DNA from: CAVZVW01 sp963778845
GTDB lineage: Bacteria; Actinomycetota; Actinomycetes; Actinomycetales; Kineosporiaceae
Direction: 5' to 3'
Length of the DNA: 64,000 nucleotides
Assembly (NCBI GenBank): GCA_963778845.1
Contig: CAVZVW010000009.1
Coordinates: 992,001-1,056,000 of the forward strand
The translations under genes and the position numbers were made by a program. This document shows positions 15,838-23,100 of the stretch, piece after piece. Position 1 is the stretch's first letter; every line of letters begins with the position of its first letter. The notes beneath the pieces were generated by a model. That model searched no databases. It was given only the letters and a program-made list of their open reading frames with translations, and was not told the origin of the DNA.

Positions 15838-16802
15838 GCTACCGCGACGCCGTGGCGCGCGGGATCGCGCAGGAGATGGCGAGGGACCCTTCCGTCGTCT
15901 TCCTCGGCGAGGACGTCGCAGCCGCCGGCGGGGTGTTCAAGGCGACGGTGGGGCTGCTCGAGCAGTTCGGACCGCAGCGCGTACGCGACACTCCGATCTC
16001 GGAGCAGGCGATCATCGGCGCCGCGATGGGGGCTGCGATGACCGGTCTGAGACCGATCGCGGAGATCATGTTCTCCGACTTCTTCGCCGTCTGCTGGGAC
16101 CTGGTGGCCAACGAGATCGCCAAGGCCCGGTACATGACCGACGGCCAGATGTCCCTGCCCCTGGTGATCCGGACGGCGAACGGCGGGGGCCTGCGCTTCG
16201 GCGCCCAGCACTCGCAGTCGGTGGAGAACTGGGCGATGGCCGTGCCCGGGCTGAAGGTGGTGGCCCCCTCCACCCCCACCGACGTGATCGGCCTGCTCGC
16301 GGCCGCCGTCCGAGACCCCGACCCAGTGATCTTCTTCGAGCACAAGGGCCTTTACGCCGGCAAGGCCGAGGTGCCGGACGGCGAGATCGTGGACTCCCTC
16401 GGCACGGCCAAGGTCCTGCGAACCGGGGACGACGCCACCGTGCTCGCGCTGGCGGCGATGGTGCCGCGCGCCCTGCAGGCCGCTGAGCAGCTGTCCGCGG
16501 AGGGGATCGAGGCGACGGTGGTCGACGTCCGCAGCCTCGTTCCGCTGGACACACGCACGATCCTGGCGGAGGTGGCCAGGACCGGGAGGATGTTCACGGT
16601 GGAGGAGAACCCCCGGCTGCTCGGGTGGGGGGCGGAGATCGTCTCGCTGGTGGCTGAGGAGGGCTTCTGGCACCTCGACGGGCCGATCGTGCGCATCACC
16701 ACCCCGCACATCCCGTTGCCGTCGGCCGATGCCTTGGAGGACCTCGCGATCCCCTCGGTGGAACGGATCACCCAGACCATCCGCGGCGCCCTCAGCCAGT
16801 AG
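15825..16802 (+). CDS. 2-oxoacid (acetoin/pyruvate-type) dehydrogenase E1 beta subunit
   Basis: A 325-residue transketolase-like beta subunit. It starts MAQLSYRDAVARGIAQEMARD and contains VVFLGEDVAAAGGVFKAT, the ThDP-contacting Glu in that strand, EQAIIGAAMGAAMTGLRPIAEIMF, GLRFGAQHSQSVENWAM and GLKVVAPSTPTDVIGLL. The C-terminal domain has VVDVRSLVPLDTRTILAEV. The GTG start at 15825 lies inside the last 13 bases of the alpha gene, so expression is coupled. It is the last gene of the livK operon, ending 25 nt before the convergent FAD oxidase stop. Members of this family group with acetoin, branched-chain and pyruvate dehydrogenases; sequence alone does not settle which. Confidence 0.9.
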   Translation: MAQLSYRDAVARGIAQEMARDPSVVFLGEDVAAAGGVFKATVGLLEQFGPQRVRDTPISEQAIIGAAMGAAMTGLRPIAEIMFSDFFAVCWDLVANEIAKARYMTDGQMSLPLVIRTANGGGLRFGAQHSQSVENWAMAVPGLKVVAPSTPTDVIGLLAAAVRDPDPVIFFEHKGLYAGKAEVPDGEIVDSLGTAKVLRTGDDATVLALAAMVPRALQAAEQLSAEGIEATVVDVRSLVPLDTRTILAEVARTGRMFTVEENPRLLGWGAEIVSLVAEEGFWHLDGPIVRITTPHIPLPSADALEDLAIPSVERITQTIRGALSQ

Positions 16803-16827
16803 CGGGCGCTCAGCCGGTGGGCGGCCC

Positions 16828-18039
16828 TCAAGCAGGCGGCAGCATGCTGTAGTACTCCTCGTACACGCGCTGGGCACTGCGCCTGGCGGCCGCCCACGCC
16901 GGCGGGCCGAACCGCTGCGGCGCCAGCGAGCCCACGTAGTCCGACGGCGCCGGCCCCAGGCTCTCCACGACGGCAGCAGCGATCCCGGCCGACCCCGAGA
17001 CGCCGTGGGCGTTGCAGCCGGCGGCCATGACGAACCCCTCGACGCCCGGCACCGGGCCCACCACGAACCGGCCATCGGGGGTGAACGCGGGCCACCCCCG
17101 GAACGTCTCCCGGATGCCCGCCTCGCTGCCGCCGGGCAGGACGACGTCCAACGCCTCGGCGAAGCCGGCCAGCACGTCCCAGTCCGGCTCCGGCCACGCC
17201 GCCAGGCGCTCGCCGGCCCGCCTCGGGTCGAGGCTCAGGGCCGCGGGTTCCCACCCGCCGCACAGCAGCCCGAGCCCCTCGGCACGCACGTAGATCCGCT
17301 GGTCCGGCAGCCGCAGTGCCGGAAGGTCGGCGCGCCAGCCCGCGACCGGCCCGGTCACGAAGTACTCGTGACGCACCGGGACGACGGGCAGGTCGAGCCC
17401 GACCATGGCCGCCACCTCCCACGCCCATGGCCCCGCCGCGTTCACGACCATGGACGCGCGCACCGGGCCCCGGTCGGTCTCCACCCCGACGACGGCCGCG
17501 TGCTCCACCCTGATCCCCAGAACGCGTGTATGCGTCGCCACGGTGGCGCCGCGGGCCCGGGCAGCGCCGACGTAGCCCGTGACCAGGCTGTGGGGCTGGA
17601 CGTACCCGTCGCTCGGGCACCAGAGCGCGGCTGTCACCGGGCCGGGGTCGAGCAGCGGGAAGAGCTCACCGAGGCGACTGGGGTCGACGGTTTCGACGTC
17701 CAGCCCCACCGACGTCGCCACGGATGCCAAGCGCACGAACTCCTGGGCCCGCTCGGGGGTGGTCGCCACCCGCAGGCTGCCGGTCCGGCGCCAGTCCACG
17801 GGGATGCCGGTGCGGTCCTCGAAGGTGGAGAACTCCCGCACGGACGTCATGGCCAACCGCGTGCGCTCGGGGCTCGCACGCACCTGCCCCACCATGCCCG
17901 CCGCCCTGCTCGACGTGGCTCCGCCGAGCTCGCCTGCCTCGATCAGCTGCACGTCGGGGTACCCCGCCTCGGTCAGGGCGTAGGTCACCGCCGCGCCGAT
18001 CGCTCCGCCTCCGATCACGCAGACCTGGGCGTCGCGCAG
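16828..18039 (-). CDS. FAD-dependent amine/glycine oxidase family protein (DAO fold)
   Basis: About 403 residues of a D-amino-acid oxidase-fold enzyme. It begins AQVCVIGGGAIGAAVTYAL (dinucleotide motif), then ATSSRAAGMVGQVRAS, RRTGSLRVA, the mid-domain VVNAAGPWAWEVAAMVGL and the closing FVMAAGCNAHGVSGSAGIAAAV. Dimethylglycine/sarcosine dehydrogenases usually have a flavin-linked His in the second motif; here Arg is found, so FAD is probably non-covalent. No ATG or GTG precedes the motif after the upstream stop; a CTG at 18039 with AGGG six bases upstream is the best start, and a GTG inside the motif is the only other choice. The role is likely oxidative demethylation or deamination of a small amine. 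Confidence 0.8.
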   Translation of the reverse strand: MRDAQVCVIGGGAIGAAVTYALTEAGYPDVQLIEAGELGGATSSRAAGMVGQVRASPERTRLAMTSVREFSTFEDRTGIPVDWRRTGSLRVATTPERAQEFVRLASVATSVGLDVETVDPSRLGELFPLLDPGPVTAALWCPSDGYVQPHSLVTGYVGAARARGATVATHTRVLGIRVEHAAVVGVETDRGPVRASMVVNAAGPWAWEVAAMVGLDLPVVPVRHEYFVTGPVAGWRADLPALRLPDQRIYVRAEGLGLLCGGWEPAALSLDPRRAGERLAAWPEPDWDVLAGFAEALDVVLPGGSEAGIRETFRGWPAFTPDGRFVVGPVPGVEGFVMAAGCNAHGVSGSAGIAAAVVESLGPAPSDYVGSLAPQRFGPPAWAAARRSAQRVYEEYYSMLPPA

Positions 18040-18065
18040 CCCGGACCCTCCCCCGGCGGCAGCAG

Positions 18066-18569
18066 TCAGCGCGCACCCCTGGGGTGCGCGAGCCTGCCGT
18101 GGCGACCCAGCGCACGCAGCAGCAGCGGTGCGGGCACGACCAGCAGCGGGCAACCGGCGTGGGCGAGGCAGTAGCGGCTCACCGAGCCGTTGACCGCGCG
18201 ATGCACCGGGCCGCCCGTGCCGACCGCCACGACCAGCAGGTCGTCCGGTGCGTCGGCGGAGGAGACCAGCACCGGGCCCGCCGACCCGCGGCGCGCCCAC
18301 AGCCGCACGTCCAGGTCGTCGGGAACCCCGCCGAGCCCGTCGTCGAACGCACGCAGCAACCGCGCCTGGGCGGCGTCCCGCCAGATCTGCACGAGGGTCG
18401 GCGGGGCCTGCCAGGCGCCACGCTCGCCTCCCGGCGGGGTCCACGCGAGGATCGCCTCGAGCCGGGCCCCGGCCTGTCGTGCCTGGGCGACGGCCACGCG
18501 CAGCGCCTCCAGGCTCCCGAGCGAGCCGTGGACGCCGACGATCACCCTCTGAGGTCCGTTGCGCACCAT
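18066..18569 (-). CDS. universal stress protein (UspA) family
   Basis: A 167-residue single-domain UspA protein. It begins RVIVGVHGSLGSLEALRVAVAQA, with the ATP-binding tail GTGGPVHRAVNGSVSRYCLAHAGCPLLVVP, which keeps the G-x2-G-x9-GS arrangement used to bind ATP. Such proteins respond to stress and energy limitation by unclear means. GGAGGCGG precedes the ATG at 18569. The stop is 26 nt from the likely start of the FAD oxidase, so the two may be co-transcribed. Its last codons contain a 19-bp palindrome. Confidence 0.88.
   Translation of the reverse strand: MVRNGPQRVIVGVHGSLGSLEALRVAVAQARQAGARLEAILAWTPPGGERGAWQAPPTLVQIWRDAAQARLLRAFDDGLGGVPDDLDVRLWARRGSAGPVLVSSADAPDDLLVVAVGTGGPVHRAVNGSVSRYCLAHAGCPLLVVPAPLLLRALGRHGRLAHPRGAR
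18071..18089. promoter_or_regulatory. perfect 9-bp-arm palindrome
   Basis: GCGCACCCC and GGGGTGCGC flank a single central base. The loop is too small for a hairpin, so a DNA-binding site is more likely than a terminator. It lies within the last codons of the usp gene, 32 bp upstream of the probable FAD oxidase start, where it could regulate that gene. Confidence 0.4.
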
Positions 18570-18736
18570 GTCCGCCTCCCCGGCCTCCTGGTCCGCCAGG
18601 TCCCGCGCGCGTCCCCCCGCGGTGCCCCGCGCGGGGACGCCCACGCTGCAACCATGCTCGCCGGTCGGCGTGTCCGCACCCCCGGAGAGACAGGACTGCG
18701 CCGAGCGGCATGACGCGACAGCTTGCGGTGCCGGCC

Positions 18737-19654
18737 TCAGGACTCGGGAGGAAGCGGTGCACCTGGCCCGCCGGCCTCGGAGGGCAGCGGCTGCGGTCCG
18801 AAACCGCGCGCGGGGACGAGTGCGGGCGGCCATGCCTCCTCGGCCGCCTCCGCCGGCGGCGGTGCGCCACGCTCGGCCTGGGCGGCAGCCTTGCCGGCCG
18901 GACCCATCGCCCCCACGGCCAGGGCCAGGAACCCCAGGCCGGCCACGACGTCGACGACATAGTGGTTCGCCGTCGCCACCACGACCAGGGCAGTCGCCGC
19001 CGGGTACAGCCATGCGAGGTGGCGCCAACGGCCGCGCAGCGCCCCCGTCAGGGCCCACGCGCACCAGGCCGCCCAGGCCACGTGCAGGCTCGGGAAGGCG
19101 GCGTACTGGTTGAGCAGGGCACTGCCAGGGCCGGTGCTGCCGGTTCCGGCGTCGAGTCCGAGGTTGACCAGCGTGTCGGTCGCACCGGGCACAGCGAGCC
19201 TCGGCGGTGCGACGGGGAAGAGCCAGAACACGGCGAGGCCGCCGAAGGTGAGTGTCAGCAGGGCCGAGCGGGCGCGCGCATAAGTGTGCGGGCGGCGCAG
19301 CCACAACCAGACGAGCACGCCGACCGTCACCGCGAGGTGCATGGTCACGTAGAAGTACCCGAAGACGTGCTCCAGCACAGGGTTGGCGTTCACGGTCCGG
19401 TCCAGCCACGCCTCGACGTCACGCAGGACCGCGGGCTCCAGCGACATCAACGTGGCGGCGTTGGCGTGGGCCAGACCGGCCCGAGCGGGGGCGAGGGCCC
19501 GGATCCGTTCGTAGGCGAGGTCGCCCGCGACGATCGCGAGGACTTCCAGGGGCCAGGCCATCCGCGGCCAGAGGATGCCGCCGCGGCGGACGTCAGGCGC
19601 CGTCACGAGGCAGACTGCCGAAAAGACACCCGAGTCAAGATACAAGGACTTCAC
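18737..19654 (-). CDS. PAP2-superfamily membrane phosphatase-like protein
   Basis: A roughly 305-residue protein with about six transmembrane helices. The phosphatase motifs are AAFPSLHVAWAAW near residue 195 and TANHYVVDVVAG near residue 240, matching the PSxH and HxxxD catalytic pairs of the aureobasidin-resistance/inositol-phosphorylceramide-synthase branch of PAP2. It probably acts on a membrane lipid phosphate or transfers a lipid head group. The C-terminal 60 residues are proline/glutamate rich and cytoplasmic or disordered. The start is uncertain: GTG at 19654 or ATG at 19561, neither with a good ribosome binding site. It lies upstream of usp on the same strand, separated by 167 nt. 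Confidence 0.75.
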   Translation of the reverse strand: MKSLYLDSGVFSAVCLVTAPDVRRGGILWPRMAWPLEVLAIVAGDLAYERIRALAPARAGLAHANAATLMSLEPAVLRDVEAWLDRTVNANPVLEHVFGYFYVTMHLAVTVGVLVWLWLRRPHTYARARSALLTLTFGGLAVFWLFPVAPPRLAVPGATDTLVNLGLDAGTGSTGPGSALLNQYAAFPSLHVAWAAWCAWALTGALRGRWRHLAWLYPAATALVVVATANHYVVDVVAGLGFLALAVGAMGPAGKAAAQAERGAPPPAEAAEEAWPPALVPARGFGPQPLPSEAGGPGAPLPPES

Positions 19655-19859
19655 CCATACAGCGGCTTAGATTCCGCCGGGCGTGGCGGATGCCGTCGGG
19701 TGAGCGGCTCGGGCTCACACGTCGGGCTCGCACGTCGGGCCGGCGGGCGGGCCCGCGGGCCGGGTGACCGGGTCTGCGACTGAACCGCGGGCGGTGCCCG
19801 CCCGTATTCCTGGCAGGAGCCGGGGCCGGCGGGCCGGCCAGGTCCGGGATGGAGCGCGC

Positions 19860-20438
19860 ATGGACGACGACGTAGGGGCGGGTACGCAGCACTGGGACCT
19901 CGACGAGCCCGCGCCGCCACCCGTCGCCGTCCCGGCGGAGCGCAGAAGGCGGGCCCGGCGGCGCAGATCCATCGCGTTCGCCTCCGCGGGCCTCGGGGTT
20001 GCCGCGGTCGTGCTCGTCTGGCCGTCTCAGGACGGCGCCGGCGTGCGCGCGGCACAGGTCGGCGGGAGCGTGCCCACGTCCTCCGCGCCCACCACCAGCG
20101 GCGTGTCCCCGTCGTCCGCCGCGCTGCCCGGATCGGCCGCCGGGGATCGAGGCCGCGGTGGTCTGCCGGGCGAGGAGCACCTCACCGTGACGATCCGGCG
20201 GGTCCTGGGCAACCGGGTCACGGTGCGCGCCGGCCGCGGCTGCACGACGTACACGGTGGACGCCGCGACCGACGTCCGGCTCGACGGCACCAGCGTGCCG
20301 CTCACCGCGGTGCAACCCGGACAGGTCGCCGTCCTGCACGTCTACCCCGCCGGGTCGCTGACCAGGGTCGAGCGCCTCCTGGCCACCTCGGGGCCGGCCG
20401 CCACCGCCAGGCCCACCCCAGCGTCGCCGACCGGTTGA
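19860..20438 (+). CDS. single-pass membrane protein with DUF5666-like C-terminal domain (copy 1)
   Basis: A 192-residue protein: acidic N-terminus, basic stretch RRRRARRRR, one transmembrane helix (FASAGLGVAAVVLVW, residues 41-55), a Ser/Thr/Pro linker and a C-terminal beta domain of about 65 residues (LTVTIRRVLGNRVTVR...YTVDAATDVRLDGTSVPL...VAVLHVYPAG). The last part closely matches the end of the protein at 22270-23079: both have the TYTVDA(A/S)T core and a (V/L)VHVYP-like strand followed by TRVERLL or TKVERLL. The basic residues before the helix predict an extracytoplasmic C-terminus. ATG at 19860 has GGAG upstream. Function unknown. Confidence 0.7.
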   Translation: MDDDVGAGTQHWDLDEPAPPPVAVPAERRRRARRRRSIAFASAGLGVAAVVLVWPSQDGAGVRAAQVGGSVPTSSAPTTSGVSPSSAALPGSAAGDRGRGGLPGEEHLTVTIRRVLGNRVTVRAGRGCTTYTVDAATDVRLDGTSVPLTAVQPGQVAVLHVYPAGSLTRVERLLATSGPAATARPTPASPTG

Positions 20439-20463
20439 CCTCGGGTCCACGCGGCTAGCTCGG

Positions 20464-21741
20464 CTAGGTCGGAGCTCGACGGGGTTGGGCGGTCGCAGCC
20501 GACAGCAGCCGTTCCGTCGCTGTTCTCACCTGATGGACGGTCGCCGCGGCGATGGGAGCGTCGGCCTGCTCGATCTCGGAGCAGGCGGAGCGGATGCGCT
20601 CGAGGCAGTCGTACACCTGGGTGGTTGCCGCGCTGCCTGCCATGCCCCAGCGGCGGGTCTCGGACACGAGGTCGGCCAGGCCGGCCGTGGGCAGGTCCAC
20701 GGCAGCGCCGACACTCATCGCCGCCCGCGTGCGCAGGGTCGGCCACAGGACTGTGGGCACGGTGTCGTACAACGGCGCCAGCCCGACCTGCCCCGGTGCC
20801 TCGTGCAGCAGAGAGATGTTCTTGCCGTGCGCGTCCGCGTTGCCGGTGACGACGGTGAACACGACCTGTTCGAGCAACCTGCCGAGCTCGGCGTGCGGGT
20901 CGAGTGACCACGCCTGGAGCAGGGCGGCGACCTGGTGCAGGCTGGGGCCGCCGTGGGCCTCGTACTTGGCCAAGCCATCGCCGGTCTCGAGGTCCACACC
21001 CAGTGCCTGGCAGGCGTCCTCCTGGTGGATGCGTTCGGGCCAGCCGTCCTCGCCGGTGCGGCGGTCGAAGCGCTCGACGATGAGGCAGTCCACCCCGCCG
21101 ACCTGGGTCAGGTCGGTGGACGCGGCCGGAATGCCGGCGGCGGCGGCGATCTGCAGGCACGTGTGCTCGGCGATGACGAGGCCTCGGTGCGCGCGATCGT
21201 CGATCTTGAGGATGTGCGTCGACGGGTAGCCGTGCACCGGCCGTGCCCACGCCCCGTCGGACAGACGGACCAGCAGCATCTTGTCCTGCAAGCCCGCGAT
21301 GGACAGCTCGGAGTCGTCGTGCAGGGCGAGCGGTCGCGTCCGCGCGCCGAGCTCGGTGATCTCCTCGACGAAGGCGTCGGCTGTGTACGGGAGGGCAGCG
21401 GCATGTGGCCGCTCCGCCACGGCCTCACCGACCACGATGGCGCCGGCGACGTCCTGCCCGAAGCGCGCGAGGAGGGCGAAGACGTCCGTGGGCAGGCAGC
21501 CGGCCTGCGCCGCCAGCATGCGCCGATGGTCGCCCTCCGGGAGCAACCCTGCGAAGAAGGCCCGCGCGTTGCTGCGGCCCCGCCCCAGAGGGAGCGAGCA
21601 GGACAGAACCGGTGTGTTCAGCGGGTATGCGTCGAGGGTGTCCTGGCCGTACTCGAAGGCGATCGCCCACCGGTTCCGGGAGCTGACCTGACCTACTCGG
21701 GCGCTCCTCAGCCATGCTCCGGTGCTCCGACGGCTAGCCAT
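20464..21741 (-). CDS. hipA: HipA-type serine/threonine kinase toxin
   Basis: A 425-residue HipA protein. HipA toxins phosphorylate targets such as glutamyl-tRNA synthetase and induce dormancy. Seen are the N-terminal subdomain (FFAGLLPEGDHRRMLA), the Ser-containing loop SELSIAGLQDKMLLV with Ser147 where E. coli HipA autophosphorylates, the TCLQIAAAAGIPAA helix, the catalytic loop GNADAHGKNISLL with Asp303 and Asn308, and the metal-binding APLYDTVPT segment. All key residues are present, so it should be active. Its ATG at 21741 overlaps the hipB stop by 8 bases. It ends 25 nt from the convergent membrane-protein gene. Confidence 0.9.
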   Translation of the reverse strand: MASRRSTGAWLRSARVGQVSSRNRWAIAFEYGQDTLDAYPLNTPVLSCSLPLGRGRSNARAFFAGLLPEGDHRRMLAAQAGCLPTDVFALLARFGQDVAGAIVVGEAVAERPHAAALPYTADAFVEEITELGARTRPLALHDDSELSIAGLQDKMLLVRLSDGAWARPVHGYPSTHILKIDDRAHRGLVIAEHTCLQIAAAAGIPAASTDLTQVGGVDCLIVERFDRRTGEDGWPERIHQEDACQALGVDLETGDGLAKYEAHGGPSLHQVAALLQAWSLDPHAELGRLLEQVVFTVVTGNADAHGKNISLLHEAPGQVGLAPLYDTVPTVLWPTLRTRAAMSVGAAVDLPTAGLADLVSETRRWGMAGSAATTQVYDCLERIRSACSEIEQADAPIAAATVHQVRTATERLLSAATAQPRRAPT

Positions 21742-21970
21742 CTCGGTGCTCCGGCAGCGTGACAGTGATCTCCGCCCCGAGGTGTCGCAGGAGTCGCACC
21801 GCACGGTCGAGCAGCAGTACCGACAGGCCCGCTTCCATCCGCGCCACGTAGGTGCGGTCGACCCCGGTGGCGTGCGCGAGGTCCTCCTGAGTGAGGCTCG
21901 CGGTCATTCGGGCCTCGCGGACGGCACGACCGAGGTCCTTGCCGGAGCGAACGACGAAGACGCGCGTCAT
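21734..21970 (-). CDS. hipB: HipB-type Xre-family antitoxin
   Basis: A 78-residue DNA-binding protein with a helix-turn-helix: LGRAVREARMTASLTQEDLAHATGV followed by DRTYVARMEAG as recognition helix, and a short C-terminal strand (GAEITVTLP) that in HipB proteins contributes to the dimer. It should neutralise HipA and repress its own operon. GGGAGG lies directly upstream of the ATG at 21970; the frame is open to 22153, but that part covers the operator region. Three palindromic operators lie just upstream. Confidence 0.88.
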   Translation of the reverse strand: MTRVFVVRSGKDLGRAVREARMTASLTQEDLAHATGVDRTYVARMEAGLSVLLLDRAVRLLRHLGAEITVTLPEHRDG

Positions 21971-21985
21971 ATGACCTCCCACGAC

Positions 21986-22078
21986 TGTGCGATTATCAGC
22001 ACAATACTCAATTCCCCCATGATGTGCCACTATCCGCACAGGCCTACCGATGGTTTGCTTTGTGTCAATATTCGCACC
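21986..22078. promoter_or_regulatory. three phased 18-bp HipB operator candidates
   Basis: Palindromes of the form TGTGC-N3-TAT-N2-GCACA occur at 21986-22003, 22023-22040 and 22061-22078. The first two have perfect five-base arms; the third has TGTGT and GCACC. All have TAT at the same internal position. Start-to-start distances are 37 and 38 bp, close to 3.5 helical turns. They begin 16 bp upstream of hipB and look like cooperative autoregulatory sites. The stretch is also locally AT-richer than its surroundings. Confidence 0.75.
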
Positions 22079-22269
22079 AGCGTGCGTGGGAACGCCGCAG
22101 AATGCCGCTCCGCTCCTGGTCCCGTTAGTCATGGCGGCAATGCCTTGGACCACGTGGCGGACACCTCTGTCTCACAGCCAACGCACAGGTCGTGCATGCA
22201 GCCTTCCCATGGGCCTCCCGCAGCCTGAGGGTCCAGCAGACCCTGCCCCTCGCCGATGGAGTAGCCGCC

Positions 22270-23079
22270 GTGGACGACGCCAGCCCCCTCCCGACCTCCG
22301 CGCAGCCCCCGGAGCCGCAGCTGCAGCCGACCGCCCAGCCGGAACCCACCGACCTGCCGGGGCACACCGCCGAGCCGGAGCCCCCCGTGCAGCCGGAGCC
22401 CCCCGTGCAGCCGGAGCCGTCGGGCACGCCGTGGGCGGTCTCGCCCGCGGCACCCTCGTGGGGCACGGCCGCCTACACCGACCTCGACACCCCGCTGCCC
22501 GCCCCACCCCCTCCGCCGCCGGCACGGGAGCGGCGTCTGAGGCTGCTCAAGTCCGCAGGCGTGCTCAGCGCCGGGGTCCTGCTCGGTGCCGCGGTCGTCT
22601 CCTGGCAGTCCTCGAACGCCTCCACGGACGACGCGGCCCGGACGCAAGGCCAGATCAGCCGGGGGCAGGCCGGCCAGGGCCTCGGGGACGACGGCAACCA
22701 GCAGGGCCTGCCCGGCTCCCAAGGCCAGCAGGGTCAAGGTGGGCAGAGTCAGGGCCTGGGCCAAGGCCAGGGCCAGGGCCAGGGCGGCGGCCTGCAGGGC
22801 GAGCAGCGGCTCGTCGGCACCGTGACCAAGGTGTCCGGCTCGCAGATCACCCTGCGGGCGATGGACGGCTCGACTGCCACCTACACGGTCGACGCCTCGA
22901 CCCAGATCGTGAAGGACGGCGCGGAGGTCCCGTTGAGCGCAGTCTCGCCCGGCGATGTCGCCCTGGTCCACGTCTACCCCAGCGGCGGCGTCACGAAGGT
23001 CGAGCGGCTCCTCGTCGGCCGGGTGCCGCGCTTCGGCGGCCCGCCCACCGCGAGCCCGGGCGCCGGGGCCAACGCCTAG
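22270..23079 (+). CDS. single-pass membrane protein with DUF5666-like C-terminal domain (copy 2)
   Basis: A 269-residue paralogue of the protein at 19860-20438. Order: a proline/glutamate-rich cytoplasmic region with two PEPPVQ repeats, a basic RERRLRLLK stretch, one transmembrane helix (GVLSAGVLLGAAVV), a very Gly/Gln-rich segment (QGQGG-type, about 45 residues), and the beta domain LVGTVTKVSGSQITLRAMDG...TYTVDASTQIVKDG...VALVHVYPSGGVTKVERLL. GTG at 22270 is chosen because the upstream GATGGAG and the following GAC GAC codons match the start of copy 1; the frame is open upstream. Function unknown. The repeat-rich linker suggests a cell-wall-spanning role. Confidence 0.68.
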   Translation: MDDASPLPTSAQPPEPQLQPTAQPEPTDLPGHTAEPEPPVQPEPPVQPEPSGTPWAVSPAAPSWGTAAYTDLDTPLPAPPPPPPARERRLRLLKSAGVLSAGVLLGAAVVSWQSSNASTDDAARTQGQISRGQAGQGLGDDGNQQGLPGSQGQQGQGGQSQGLGQGQGQGQGGGLQGEQRLVGTVTKVSGSQITLRAMDGSTATYTVDASTQIVKDGAEVPLSAVSPGDVALVHVYPSGGVTKVERLLVGRVPRFGGPPTASPGAGANA

Positions 23080-23100
23080 CGGCCACCGGCTCCACCGGAG

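Noticed and set aside
18570..18736. small gene between usp and the PAP2 gene
   Set aside because: The frames here are shadows without start signals; the gap is of promoter size.
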